From NCBI GenBank assembly GCA_015680685.1, contig MNCI01013865.1, positions 890,726-954,725 of the forward strand: 64,000 nucleotides of DNA. Direction: 5' to 3'. This DNA comes from Gnetum montanum. Lineage: Eukaryota; Streptophyta; Gnetopsida; Gnetales; Gnetaceae. Shown piece by piece: positions 1 through 11,540 of this stretch. Position 1 is the stretch's first letter. The number at the start of each line of letters is the position of its first letter. The position numbers and the translations under genes were made by a program. The notes under the pieces are model-generated. The model made no database searches, was not told where the DNA came from, and worked only from the letters and a program-made list of their open reading frames with translations.

Positions 1-187
1 TCATGTACCTCAAGCTTACTTAACCATACAACCATGACAATACAAGTAAGTTTGGGAAGACAGTGATTGATTAACCTTAAGTGTTCCATTAGGGCACGTA
101 AGCACTTAGTCCGTGGAGTTCAACTAGATCGTGCGTGAAATGCTTGTATGTGTATGGTTGATTGTAGAGGTACCTCTCCACTCATCA
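1..187 (+). repeat. AthA 5' LTR, 3' part only
   Basis: Matches 6308-6494 almost base for base, including the terminal CTCATCA. The rest of this LTR lies left of the window. Confidence 0.9.
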
Positions 188-188
188 T

Positions 189-206
189 TGGCACCGTTGT
201 CGAGGA
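189..206 (+). other. AthA primer binding site (tRNA-Asp type)
   Basis: One base after the LTR end the sequence reads TGGCACCGTTGTCGAGGA. It differs by a few substitutions from TGGCGCCGTTGCCGGGGA, the site known from Athila elements as complementary to the 3' end of plant tRNA-Asp. The changes fit decay by C-to-T and G-to-A mutation. Confidence 0.8.
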
Positions 207-333
207 CTTAGTTGTTTTTGTGCTACATAGAACATAGGATATCATTCATATCGTTGGGACGCTAGAATGAACCCTTGGGGTTGATGAAAAGAAAAATAAG
301 ATAACGGTAAATAGCACACCGAACAAGACAAAA

Positions 334-2290
334 ATGTCTTCTTCTTCACACAAAAGCACTTCACCGCCTAGGACCAATACAAGAGATAGTCGGTGGCACA
401 ACACACATAACCAAGATCCGCCAGTTCTTCAACAATTCCATGTGGTATATATTCATCATCATGAATATGTACCTGACTTTACATTTATTCTCTATCAAGA
501 TGAACAACTGCGTTGGAGAGACTTGGAGGGTAACATAGTATTGCCTCCAGACTGAGCAATTCCCAACATGCTCCTTCGTGCTTTCACATGAATAGGCATG
601 TCATAATTATACGCAGAGTACATTACATGTGACCATGACACAAGGGACTACCACCCCACAGAAGTGCAATGTTAAAGAAACTTGCAACAGGAGAGATATC
701 ATATATCTTTAAAAGTAAAATGGTCCCATAACACCACACACATTTTAAGCAAAGTTGGATATGGCGAACCGGTTCCAATAAGTTCCCCATCAAATGATGT
801 TCCCCCTCCTAACAATGGTTAGGAGGTGATGTATCAGAACCTTCACTCCATGATTCACAACCCTAGTTTTGGTCCCCACAAATACCAAGTGTTCAACGAG
901 GGAACACAAACACATGATAAGGGTGGGCATTCGGATCGTAATCATGATCGGGGCCGAGACCACCAAAGAGAAGGTAGAAAACATCATCATCATGATGGTT
1001 CTCCTTCTTCTTCACCTTCATCATCACATTCACCCTCTCCTTCAATATCAGGATGCAGTCATAAGGAGCCTAACTATGAGGATAAGGGTAAATAGAGTGA
1101 GAAACCTCGACGAGAGAGTCAAGAATGAGGATGAGGGCATTCTAGAGAATCACGGCATAGAAGAAGGGAGAGTAGGGAACCGTGTAGACATCATAGACGG
1201 TATGAATGGAATGACCATGAAGAACCCCTACTTGCAACTTGAAGCATGTTAGACATCACGGAGGCCGTAAGAATACCCACAAGGCACCAAAAAGATAGTA
1301 GGATCAAGAGACTAGACATGAATAACATCCCATGATTTGAGGGGGGGATACAACACTGATCCTCAAAACCACTTACAAGAATTTCATGATGCATGTGCCT
1401 TGAAGAACATCAAGAATGAATGGAAAAAATTAAATTTGTTCCCAAGGACACTGATGAAAGAAGCGAAAAGCTGGTACCGGTCCTTAGAACTAGAATCCAT
1501 TCAAAGGTGGAGTACAATGCTAGAGCTGTTTAATGATAAGTATCAAACGTACTCCTGGGTGTCCAACCTATGAAAGCAAATCCAAGAATGGAAGCATGGA
1601 AATCAAAAACCCTCATATGCAATCATGGACCATTATTATGCACTATTACATTGTTGCCCAGGCCATGGTTACGCACAGCAGGATCAACTATGCCATCTGG
1701 TAGATGGACTTAGGCATGAAACTAGGAAAACCCTTGGAACGTATGCCCAAGGGAGATTATTAGAGCTTAGGTCCCATCAAGTTCATAGATTGTTGGAGTA
1801 AGTAGCCAAGGAAGAAGGAGAGCTACATAAGAGAGAAAGTATGAAAGAATATAACCACGATCCTTCCCTTTGAAAAAGGGAAGCGAGATTCTGTGAGGAG
1901 GAGGAAGAGTCACCACTCAAAGAGATGGTGAATAGGAAAACCTTGCCACTTCAAAGATTAACAATAGAAGTGTTGGCAAAGGTAGACCAAATGTAGAACT
2001 CCTTGGATAGTAGATTTAAAATCGTTCTTAAAATTGTAGAGGAGTCTAAGGAGCAAAGTAGTGACTATGATAAAAAGAAAAAGAGGGACATGGGCCATGC
2101 ACATAACAAAGGTAAGGGTAAAATGGCCATCACCGAAGAGGATATTGATTCCAATATGAACAATGATGGTGGATGTGAGATATGCCAATACAACCATCCT
2201 AAGGGATGTTGCCCAATAATCTCACACCTACAAGAGTCTGGGGTGTATGCACTCAACCCACGACTTAACAAACAACAAGCACCCCGATAG
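334..2290 (+). pseudogene. AthA gag (decayed)
   Basis: Encodes the remains of the capsid/nucleocapsid polyprotein. It starts at the ATG at 334, the same start as AthE at 55559. In order are seen: an N-terminal block with PDFTFILYQDEQLRWRD (470-530); a region rich in His, Arg, Asp and Ser (about 880-1190); a capsid-like part with AKSWYRSLELESIQRWSTM (1468-1520); a basic coiled segment; and a CCHC-like knuckle CEICQYNHPKGCC (about 2173-2211). Many stops and frameshifts break it. Most stops are TAG or TGA where AthE or AthB has a sense codon, as expected for methylation-driven decay. No intact Gag can be made. Confidence 0.8.
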
Positions 2291-3750
2291 TTACCTTATC
2301 CCCAAGGTAACCCAAGGCAGTTCCACCAACCTTTTACGTATTACCCAAGTGGAACTCCACCACAACCTATTGAGCAACACCAGCAATAGCAATACCCACA
2401 GTCATGGGGAATGCCACCACCAAGGAAACAATACCCTTACCAGCAACCATATCCATATGGCTATTACATGTAGCAACCAATCTCTCCACATGACTCTGTT
2501 GGTTACATGACATCACAACATCACTACCAAGCTTGGGAGTATTATAGGACTCCTTCTCCTAGGAGAGACAACCCACAAACATACCATCCTTTAAACCCAT
2601 CTGCAACTCTCACACCGATAGCTCCATTACCACCTGCTCCAGTAATGCAAGGGAAACTCCCCACTCAACCGTAGCAACATAATGCTATGAGAGCTGTGAA
2701 CCTTCAACCCACTGTTGGTTCTAACAACCACACAAATAGAATACCTTTCTTTAGAATCAACAGTCTAGCCAAGCACTCATAACCACAAGCGGTTGAGCCT
2801 CTGAACGCTTCTCTGTCAAATAAGGCTTCGGAGCTCCCTTCAAATCAAAAAACAGAGCTCAACACACATAGTTATCTTAACACATGTCATCACTGATTGG
2901 ATTTAGGAGGGCCACCTTCCCAACAAATTCTTTGACCCTGGAAGCCCTTTAATCTATCTCCAACTCACTAGGAACGAACCTTGTAAAGCTCTTCTGGACT
3001 CAAGTTCCGGAGTCAACTTGATATCACAAGAGATGTATAAAGCCTGTTACCTACCTCCACTAAAGAAGAGTAATATTTACTTAGAGCTAGCTAACCAGTC
3101 CATCATTGTTCCCCTGGGACTGGTGGAGGACATCATTACCATGGGGTGATCATACCCAGCTGATTTCCTAGTGATACAAGTAAACAATGACAAAGGGGAC
3201 TTCCCAATAATAATGGGAAGGGCATGGCTAAGTACCATAAATGTATGCCTAGAAATCCATGATCTTTCCCTAGAAATATCTAAGAAAAACACTTGTGGGA
3301 AGATCGAGAAGAAGAAAGTTCCATGCATCACATACAATGATACAGGGTGTGATTGCCTATAGGAATTTTCAGCATTGCCTGCATGCAACCGGTGTGCCCA
3401 AGAAATTAACATACAAAAGTCCCTGTATGTAGCAACCACACAACAAGAAGACACCCAATGATTGATAGCTGATTAAGAGAGCAACTCACTAATATACATG
3501 GAACTAACTAATGGAACAACTTGCACTCACGTTGAAAGCATAGATGCACTAGAGCAAGAGCGTCGCTGACTTCCAAACCTTAACTTGAAAACATCAATTG
3601 GGGGAAGTTGGAAACTCCTAAAAAATTCAAACAAATACTCTGATAAGAGAATACTCGTCAGTGTGCAATAGACCAAACCTTATCATGAATCTAGAATGGT
3701 CAATGCACATAGCACATCGAAGAGAGGATGACCTTGCTCATTATTTTGGA
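2291..3750 (+). pseudogene. AthA Gag-Pro linker, protease-like region and retained integrase tail
   Basis: A Gln/Pro-rich linker (2291-2870) leads to a retropepsin-like region. The segment SSSGVNLISQEMYKA (about 2999-3045) corresponds to the active-site neighbourhood of AthB (LDSSSGVNLIS), and GRAWLSTINVCLEI (about 3218-3258) to the conserved protease C-terminal motif. After about 3650 the reading jumps to TKPYHESR, which matches the very end of the AthB integrase region (near 11500). RT, RNase H and most of integrase are therefore missing. Stops and frameshifts interrupt the frame. Confidence 0.7.
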
Positions 3751-5441
3751 TCTCTCCCTTTCAACTCAGTCATGGGGGAGATGGTCACCTATGCTGATCA
3801 ATCAAGGCCCTCAGTTCCTTTTTAATTTTTTGTTTTACACATTTTTGTTTTACAAATTTCTTTAACTTTTCTTGTTTTTATTTTGCAACATCATTCACAC
3901 TTTTTTGTTTATTTGTGTGTTTACTTATTTTGTTAGGTTCATCACCTAATGAGTGCTCCTGATGATGGTATGAACTATATTCTATTGGTTGCTAATGTTT
4001 GGTTTTTACCTTTGAGTTATAATGTTGATACTAAGATATGGTTCTTTTGATATAACAGGAAATGAGTCCACATCACCCATGCATCCATGAATTTCTATGG
4101 TCTCCCTTGGCTTGGAATTGTATAGTCCCTTTCTTCAAAAAAATAATAGAACTATCAATGAATCAGTGACTGGGTATTTCTCAAACTAAGGAAGGACTCA
4201 AGGATTGAAAAGGGTGTGGCTTCAAGGAGACTTGATGCATTTGTATTGGTCATTCTCTTGAGTGCTTGGATTTTTTCTTCTTGAGTTTTACTTACCATTC
4301 TGACGTTACTCCATTATAGCGAAGCTAAGCTAATAAAAATAATAAGTCTTTGCATGGTATGGTTCTCACGCAAAAAAAAATAGTGACAATTCAAAGAACT
4401 CCCCTTAGAAAAAATAATCACCTAGGCTACAAGCACTGGTTATGGAACTAAACGAACATGTTCCCTCTAACTAAGGCCCTTTCTCACTTCCTACTTTCTT
4501 CCTTCTCATTTCGTCGAAATGGTGGTGACTCTTTGATAGAGGCATTCTTGTTACTTTAGGTGGATGGATTGGCCACATGTATTAATGTGAAGTTACTAGA
4601 TGTGGATTATTTAAGGCTAGATTTGAAATGAGATCTACTAAGTCACATTAAAAATTAATACACAAGGGGCTGTACACCACCTTTTTCTTAAGACCCCATT
4701 CCATTTTTTTCTTTCCATAGTTCTTTCTCCATTGTTCACCTCATTGTTGGTTATATCAGTAGTCTACATTTTGGTTGATACATTGTTTTCTTTTTGGTAA
4801 ACTCTTATGGTTAAGAATTTAAATCTTACTTCCAAATGACATTTCTAGAGCCTACAGACTCTTTGAATATGGGAATGTCAGGGCATTAAGGACATGAGCC
4901 TACTTTGGGGAGGACCCACTAGCATTCCTATTTGGCCCATTAGTGAATTTCTTTCCCTTAAACATTTTCACAATCAACCTTTATTTTGTTCATTTCCATC
5001 CCTGACATCCATTTTATTAGTGTTGTCGTTGTTTCTTTTTCTCCATCTTTCTTATTCCTTATCTTTTTCCATTCTATCACTACCAGAGGATCACTCTTAG
5101 TCACGGGGGTCCTTGTCCAATTTTTTCAATTTTTCCTAAACCCCTACATCTTGGGTAGTCACCAGTGTTATATCTCCAAAATTCACATCATCCATATCAC
5201 AACTCAACCAATGGACCTTTCACCAAGGTAAGGTATCAACTACATTATGATTCATTTACCCTTACTAATTTAAGACTGTGTTGTGTGTGCAAATGGTAAT
5301 CATACACCAATGGATTGGATCTGGAGGGAACACTTCGAATGGACTAGTGCTAGAGCAGTTATGCAAGGAACAAGATTGATGGCATGATTATGGATTGACA
5401 ATGAAAGGCGCAATCTTGGCATCAACAGCAATAGACTTCTT

Positions 5442-5483
<42 letters not shown>

Positions 5484-5692
5484 TCTCTCTCAGCTGCCAA
5501 ATAAGGCTAGATGTCAAATGTGTATAGTGTTCACTCTTGTTATCATGAACACTAATTTTTTCATGTATTGTAATGATGATCCATTCACATGTCACCCCAT
5601 TCACCATTAGTATCATTCAAGTCAATAATCCCATACCTTCCCAATATTTTGTAAGGAACTCGAGGACGAGTTTTTATTCAATCATGGGGGTA
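3751..5692 (+). other. AthA 3' noncoding region with purine tracts
   Basis: No supported coding sequence. It is collinear with 11541-13540 (AthB), 58941-60853 (AthE) and part of 14448-15474 (AthC). Shared landmarks are a TGGTTTTTACCTTTGA segment near 4000 and a GAGCCTACTTTGGGGAGGACC segment near 4890. Three G-rich tracts of the form (T)CAGTCATGGGGG occur, at 3766-3784, 5096-5110 and 5681-5692. The last one abuts the LTR and is the presumed primer for plus-strand DNA synthesis. Confidence 0.7.
5447..5478 (+). repeat. (CT)n microsatellite
   Basis: About sixteen CT units in a pyrimidine-rich stretch of the AthA 3' noncoding region. The matching place in AthE (60625-60650) has a shorter, interrupted CT run, so the tract expanded in this copy. 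Confidence 0.9.
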
Positions 5693-6494
5693 TGATGAGC
5701 CGTGATATCGCTTATGTGATATCGCGTCCACCCCTATGATATCGCGTATAGCCTGCCACAATGTCTATAAATAAGAGATGATTTTCCCTATTTTAGGCAT
5801 CTAGATTTAGACCCTTAGCCAAACGCTTACAATTTTACCATTCCAGAGTTAGAATAATTTCCATGTGCCCATAGTAGGAGTCTTAAAGTGAATGGATCTT
5901 TATTCAAGCAAATTGTACCTAAGCACACATTTTTGTACAGCAATAAAGATGAACTTTTTGATAAACCTTGCAACATGTGGACTAAGTTAAATAGAAATTA
6001 ATTATTGTTAAATGTTTAAATGCTTTCCTAGATAATTAATCTCTCTCAACCATTCACTCTCCTAGTTAAGTGCACTCAGTATGACCACTTCGAGCACATG
6101 TGTAATGCTTGGTAACCAAGTAACAAGTAGTGTTTAGTAATCCCAGCAGTGTTGCACTAGTTCAGGGTGTGTATGGCAAGTGGGAACAGATACTGGAGCT
6201 AGGACAATTAGAACTTAGTTAGTGAATAGTTAATGATAGTTAGTCACTTAGTTCTGTTCACCTTTCCTTATTAGCATAGGATATTAAAAAGATAAAAAAC
6301 ATAAAAATCATGTACCTCAAGCTTACTTAACCATACAACTGTGACAATACAAGTAAGTTTGGGAAGACAGCAATTGATTAACCTTAAGTGTTCCATTAGG
6401 GAGCGTAAGCACTTAGTCCTTGGACTTCGACCAAATCACACGTGAAATGCTTGTATTCATATGGTTGAGTGTAGGGGTACCTCGCCACTCATCA
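5693..6494 (+). repeat. AthA 3' LTR
   Basis: 802 bp, beginning TGATGAG and ending CTCATCA, which are inverted copies of each other. The first 60 bases hold several GATATC palindromes. A TATAAATA box lies at 5765-5772 and an AATAAA at 5942-5947, consistent with promoter and poly(A) roles. The same elements sit at matching places in the other Athila LTRs of the window. Confidence 0.92.
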
Positions 6495-7281
6495 TACATT
6501 GATCAAGGATGTGGAAAGTTGGTACCAATTCTTAGAATTGGAATCCATTCATCAATGGAGTACCATGTTACAGTTATTCAATAATAAGTATCAAATGTAC
6601 TCCCAAGTGTCCAACCTACGTAAGCAAATCCAAGGATGGAAACAAGGAGGACATGAACCCTTGGATGTTACCATGGGCTAATATTATGCATTATTACATC
6701 ATTTCCCTAGCCATGATTACTCGTAGAGGGAACAACTATGCCATCTCATAGATGGCCTTAGGTGCAAAACACAAAGAACCATTGGGACTTATGCCTAAGA
6801 AAGACTATTCAAACTTAGATCCCATCAAGTACAAAGATTGTTGGAGCAAGTTGCCAAAGAAGAAGGTGAGTTAAGGAAAAGAGAGAGTGTAGAGGAATAT
6901 AACAAAGATCCTTCCCTCTGAAAGAAGGAAGTTACATTTTGTAAGGATGAAGAAGAGTCACCACTTGAAGAGATGATGAGTAGAAAAACTTTACCCATTC
7001 AAAAATTTGCATCAAAAATATTGGCAAAGGTATATCAAATGTGGGACTCCCTAGATAATAAATTCCAAACCGTTCTCAAAATAGTAGAGGAGTCCAGAGA
7101 GCAAGGTAGTGACCGAGGAAGAAGAAAAAAGAAAGAAGCTAAATATGCATGTAACAAAGGTAAGGGCAAAGTTTCCATCATTGAAGAGGTTGTGGATTCG
7201 AATATAGATAATGATAGTAGATGTGAGATATGCCAATATGATCATCCTAAGGAATTTTGTCCCATAATCTCACATCTATAG
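6495..7281 (+). pseudogene. AthB gag, C-terminal two thirds
   Basis: Begins inside the capsid at ESWYQFLELESIHQWSTM, parallel to about 1468 of AthA. It continues through RKQIQGWKQGG (6615-6650), a Glu/Lys-rich helical part (6850-7150) and the knuckle CEICQYDHPKEFC (about 7222-7260), and ends at a TAG after ISHL. The frame is mostly continuous, broken by TAA, TAG and TGA codons at about 6679, 6726, 6796 and 6918. The first 6 kb of the element, with the Gag N-terminus, is displaced by AthA. Confidence 0.8.
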
Positions 7282-8357
7282 GAGTCTGGGATGTATGCAC
7301 TAAACCCACAATTAAATAGATGGCAAACACCCCAAAGGTTACCTTATCCTCAAGGTAACCCAAGGTAGTTCCACCAATCCTTGGTGTATTATCCAAGTGG
7401 AACTCCACCATAACCAAATGAATAGTATTAACAATGGTAACACCCACAATCATGGGGAATGCCACCACCACGTCAACAATACACTTACCATTAACTTGAC
7501 CCATACGAGTACTACGTGCAACAACCAATCTCTCCACGTGACTCACTTAGTCACATCACTTCTTAGCCTCACTACCAAACCCATGAGTACTATAGAACTT
7601 CTTCTCCTAGGGGAGATGTTCCACAAACATAATATCCTTCTCATCTAACTGCATCTCTTCCACCCTTAGCTTCATTACCACCTACTCCAACTATGCAAAG
7701 TGCTCTCCCTACTCAGCTGCAACAACATAATGCTACAAGGGCTGTTAACCCTCAACCTACTATTGGATCAAACAACCGCACAAAGAAAAGACCTTTCTTT
7801 AGAACCAATATTCCAACTAAGTCCTTACAACCACAAGTAGCTGATTCTCCCAAGGTCTCACCATCATTCGAATCTTCAAAGCTTCCTCGAACCAAAGGCC
7901 ATACTTAACACACATGGTCATGTTGACTCATGCCATTATCGATTGGATTAAAACTGGTTATCTTCCTAGGAAATTCTTTAATCCTGGAACTCCTCTTATT
8001 TATTTACAAATCGTAAGAAATGAACCTTGCAAAGCTCTTTTGGATTCAAGTTCTGGTGTTAACTTAATCTCTCAAGAAATGTACAAAGCCTGGAACCTGC
8101 CTCCACTCAAAAAGAGTAACATTCAGTGACAGTTGGCTGACCAGTCCATCACTGTCCCATTAGAACTAGTGGAGAACATTGTCACCCTTGTTTGTGGATG
8201 GTTGTATCCAGTCGATTTCCTAGCGATTCAAGTCAACAACTATAAGGGGGATTTTTTGATCATTATGGGAAGAGCATGGCTAAGCAAAATTGATGTGTGC
8301 CTAGAAATAAGTGATCTTTCCCTAAAAATATCAAAAAAATATGTTTGGAAAGATTGA
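7282..8357 (+). pseudogene. AthB Gag-Pro linker and protease
   Basis: The linker (7282-7910) is rich in Gln, Pro, Asn and Tyr and keeps one frame with scattered TAG codons. The aspartic protease part (about 7914-8345) includes CKALLDSSSGVNLISQEMYK (8029-8088). The LDSSS segment sits where retropepsins have D-T/S-G, so the usual Gly is Ser here. GRAWLSKIDVCLEI (8270-8310) is the conserved C-terminal strand. The same DSSSGVNLIS form can be read in AthE, so the change may be a family trait and not decay. Confidence 0.72.
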
Positions 8358-8659
8358 GAAGAAGAAAGTTCCATGTATCACATACAGTGACACAGGGTGT
8401 AATTGTGTGCAGAAGTCCTAGTTTGTACAACGTTTAACATTACTTGCATGCAACCAATGTGTATAAATAACTAACATACAAAGATGCCTGTATGCAGTAG
8501 CCACAAGATAGGAAGGCACCCAATGGTTGATAGCTGACCAAGAGAGAAATTCAACTATATGCATGGAACCAACTGAGAGCTTGACTTACACCTACATCAA
8601 TAGCATAGACACATTAAAGCAAGTCCATTACCAACTTCCAAGTCTTGACATCAAAAATA

Positions 8660-9460
8660 TCACCTAGGGTAAGTTCAAATTTCCTAACAAGTTCAAGAAA
8701 GAACCCCTCGAATTAAAACCATTGCCCATCAGTATGGAGTATACATTTCTCAAGAATGGAAAATTAATAATTATTAATGCTAAGCTTGCCCCTCAACAAA
8801 AAGAAAGACTGCTGGAAGTAGTAAACAATTGGTTGAAGACCTTCGCTTGGTCATATCCTGAATTAACCAAAATAGATCCTAGGATATACCAACATAGGAT
8901 TTACACTAACCCCTCCATGAAACCTCGAAGACAACTGCAAAGGCAACTGAACCCAAAGCTTAAGTAGGTGGTTAAAGAAGAAATTGAACAACTTCTAAAA
9001 GCTGGGTTCAACTACCCCATTGCTGATAGTGAATGGGTTAGCCCGTTAGTAATTGTGCCCAAAAAGGAAGGAAAATGGAGGGTGTGTGTAGACTTTAGGC
9101 TACTGGACATGGCAACATTTAAAGATCATTTCTCATTGTCATTCATTGACCAAGTCTTAGTAACCATTGTAGGGCATTGCTACTATAGCTTTTTGGATGA
9201 TTACAGTGGATACAATCAGATTCAAATAGCACCAAAAGACCAAGCCAAAATTACATTCACAAGTCCTTGGAAAACATTTGCATATAAACAGATGTCATTT
9301 GGCTTGTGCAATGTCCTAGCAGCATTTCAACATTTGATTCTAAGCATATTTCAGTAGCAAATAGGAAATGGTGTGGAGGATTTCATAGATGATTTCTCCA
9401 CCTACGGAGCAAACTTCAATCAAGCGTTAGACCGATTAGAGCAAGTACTGAAATGATGTG
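8660..9460 (+). pseudogene. AthB reverse transcriptase
   Basis: One frame from 8722 to about 9455 gives an RT with stops at 8965 and 9355. Visible blocks are LKAGFNYPIADSEWVSPLVI (about 8995-9055), KWRVCVDFRLLDMAT (9074-9118), SFLDDYSGYNQIQIA (9189-9233), PWKTFAYKQMSFGLCNVLA (9267-9320) and the catalytic FIDDFSTYG (about 9382-9408), where the usual YVDD or FMDD reads FIDD. The FxDDFSxYG form is typical of Athila RTs. The two Asp residues survive; activity is lost through the stop codons. Confidence 0.85.
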
Positions 9461-10190
9461 TAGAAACCAGCTTAAGGCTCAATTGGAAAAAAAGCCATTT
9501 AATGGTCCAAGAAGGTGTTGTGTTAGGGAATAAGATTTTGCAAATAGGGATAGAGGTAGATCCTGAAAAGATTAAGGTCATCCAAGGAATCACCCGTCAA
9601 CCTAAAACTATAAAAGATATCTGATCATTCTTTGGGCATACTAGTTATTATAGACACTTCATTGAGAAATTTTCTAAGGTTGCAAAACCATTGGTAAATT
9701 TAACAAAAAAGGATGTACCCTTTAAATGGACCAAGGAGTGTGAGCTAGCTTTCCAAACCTTGAAGTAGAAGCTCGTAGAAACACCCATTTTACAAGTTCC
9801 TGACTGGTCCAATCCATTCCATATAATGACTGATGTGTCCAACTTTTATTTAGGAGTCGTACTTACATAGTTAGGTGACTAGAAATGACCCTATTACATT
9901 CACTATGTAAGTCAAAGTATTACTGGTGCATAGCTCAACTACACCACAACAGAAAAAGAGTTAATGGTTGTGGTGTTTGCACTAGAAAAATTTAGACACT
10001 ATGTATTAGACTATAAGATATTTGTATACATGGATCATAGTGCAATACAATTCCTAATGAATAAACCAATGGGGAGCCCTCACATCATACAATGGCTCAT
10101 GATCTTACAAGAGTTTGATCTTACAATGATCAATCGTAAAGGCACCGAGAATGTTGTCACTGATCATTTCTCTTGATTATGATGGGATAA
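9461..10190 (+). pseudogene. AthB RT connection and RNase H
   Basis: The RT thumb and connection follow (EVDPEKIKVIQGI about 9550-9590, FSKVAKPLVNLTKKDVPFKW about 9671-9730). The RNase H domain shows the four acidic positions: D in MTDVS (about 9828), E in TTEKELMVV (about 9953), D in YMDHSAIQF (about 10031) and D in VVTDHFS (about 10160). Several TAG codons interrupt it. Unlike the Tat elements in this window there is no second, archaeal-like RNase H. Confidence 0.8.
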
Positions 10191-11540
10191 CAAAGAGGAT
10201 GAATATCCAATTTTTGACCATTTCCCTGATGAATTCCTCTTTGCAAGTGTGATAAATAATCACTTAGCCACTGATACAAATTGTTATAGTAGCATTCTCA
10301 CTTATCTGCTTACACAAGAAACACCACAAGGGCTAGACATTAAAAAGAAATACAGTTTCTTCATCAAGCCAAATATTTCATGGAAATCAACAAACACCTT
10401 TATAAGGTATGTTCCAACAGCTTGGTCTGATGGTGTGTTCCCAATGTAGACTAATTGCAAGTTCTCCGAGATGCTCATAAGGGCCCTTGTGGGAGTCATT
10501 ATGCTAGGAGATGAACAACTATTAAAATCTATCTTGTAGGATATTATTGGCCTACATTGTTCTGAGATGCTCATCATTTCATCCAATCTTGTAAGTGCTA
10601 CCAACACGATGGGGGAATGACTACTAGAATGGAGGGCCCACAACAATGGATTCAACTCTTAGAACCTTTCGACATATGGGGAATTGATTTTATGAGGCCT
10701 ATTACATCAATGTCCAATGAAAAAGCCTACATTGTTGTTGTTGTTGACTATTTTACAAAATGGGCAGAAGCAGCTACGGTTACAAATTGTACATCATCTA
10801 CCACTGCACGATTTTTTCAATAATAAATTGTAAATAGGTTTGGCATGCCTCGTGCACTTATCTCTAACAATGGTACACATTTTACAGGTGTAAATTTTTG
10901 AAAATTGATGTAGCGCTTAGGAGTTGACCATAAGCTGACTACATCATATCATCCTCAAGCAAATGGTCAAGCCAAAGTCACCAATAGGAAAATTACAAAA
11001 ATATTGACATGAACCATTAGCAAATATAGGTGAGATTGGAGCACCAAACTAAACAATGCTCTTTTAGCATACCACTCCACATGGAAACTCTCTATAGACT
11101 ACTCTCCCTATGAGTTAGTGTATGGTAAACTTCCAACACTTCCTATTCAAGCTAAGCTCCGTATACTATCCACAGCATGTGACCTTAACCTTGACCTTAA
11201 TCTAGCACAAAAAGAATGGTTAATGAACCTTAACTTACTAGATGAAAATCAATTAGTCACTCTGTCATCTAACAAACTACACAGGGCCTTTAATAAACAA
11301 TGTCATGACCTAAAAATTAGAAAAGTTAAATACCAACCGAGCGATAAGGTTCTTTATTGGAATCCTACACATGTGCCACAACAAACTAAATTTTAAACAC
11401 TATGGGAAGGACCTTATATTATTCATGAAAATTTTCCTTTAGGGGCATTGATGATCCATAAACCTAAAAGCCCAGGTAGGAAATTATTAGTCAACATCTA
11501 GCAAATCAAACCCTTCCATGAGCCTAGAACGGCTAGTACT
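10191..11540 (+). pseudogene. AthB integrase, catalytic residues altered
   Basis: A zinc-binding H-H-C-C region (about 10475-10610; HKGPCGSH, then CKCYQH) precedes the catalytic core. The first Asp is seen in IWGIDFMRP (about 10675). The second catalytic position reads ISNNGTHF (about 10861) where D is expected, and the glutamate position reads NGQAKVTNRK (about 10963) with K. Both are single G-to-A changes, so this integrase would be dead even without its stops. The C-terminal part (YGKLPTLPIQ about 11120; YQPSDKVLYW about 11332; QIKPFHEPR about 11500) is collinear with Athila integrase ends. The last motif survives in AthA and AthE. Confidence 0.8.

Larger units (their letters stand above)
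1..6494 (+). mobile_element. AthA: Athila-like Ty3/gypsy element, gag-protease only, 5' end cut by window edge
   Basis: A nearly whole LTR retrotransposon. The first 187 bases match the last 187 bases of the LTR at 5693-6494, so they are the end of the 5' LTR. Between the LTRs come a primer site, a decayed gag, a protease-like region and about 1.9 kb of noncoding sequence that ends in a purine tract. RT, RNase H and integrase are absent, so it could only have moved with enzymes made elsewhere, for instance by an AthB-type element. The sequence right after its 3' LTR is mid-gag of AthB, which suggests AthA was inserted into AthB's gag; the left flank that would prove this is outside the window. 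Confidence 0.85.

Noticed and set aside
869-1252. A 127-codon ORF overlapping AthA gag in another frame (and its AthE counterpart 56019-56477)
   Set aside because: It is the out-of-frame shadow of the Ser/Arg-rich Gag block; the in-frame reading continues the known Gag.
5300-5616. Overlapping ORFs on both strands with runs of ER or SL
   Set aside because: Translations of the (CT)n microsatellite; no conservation with AthE.
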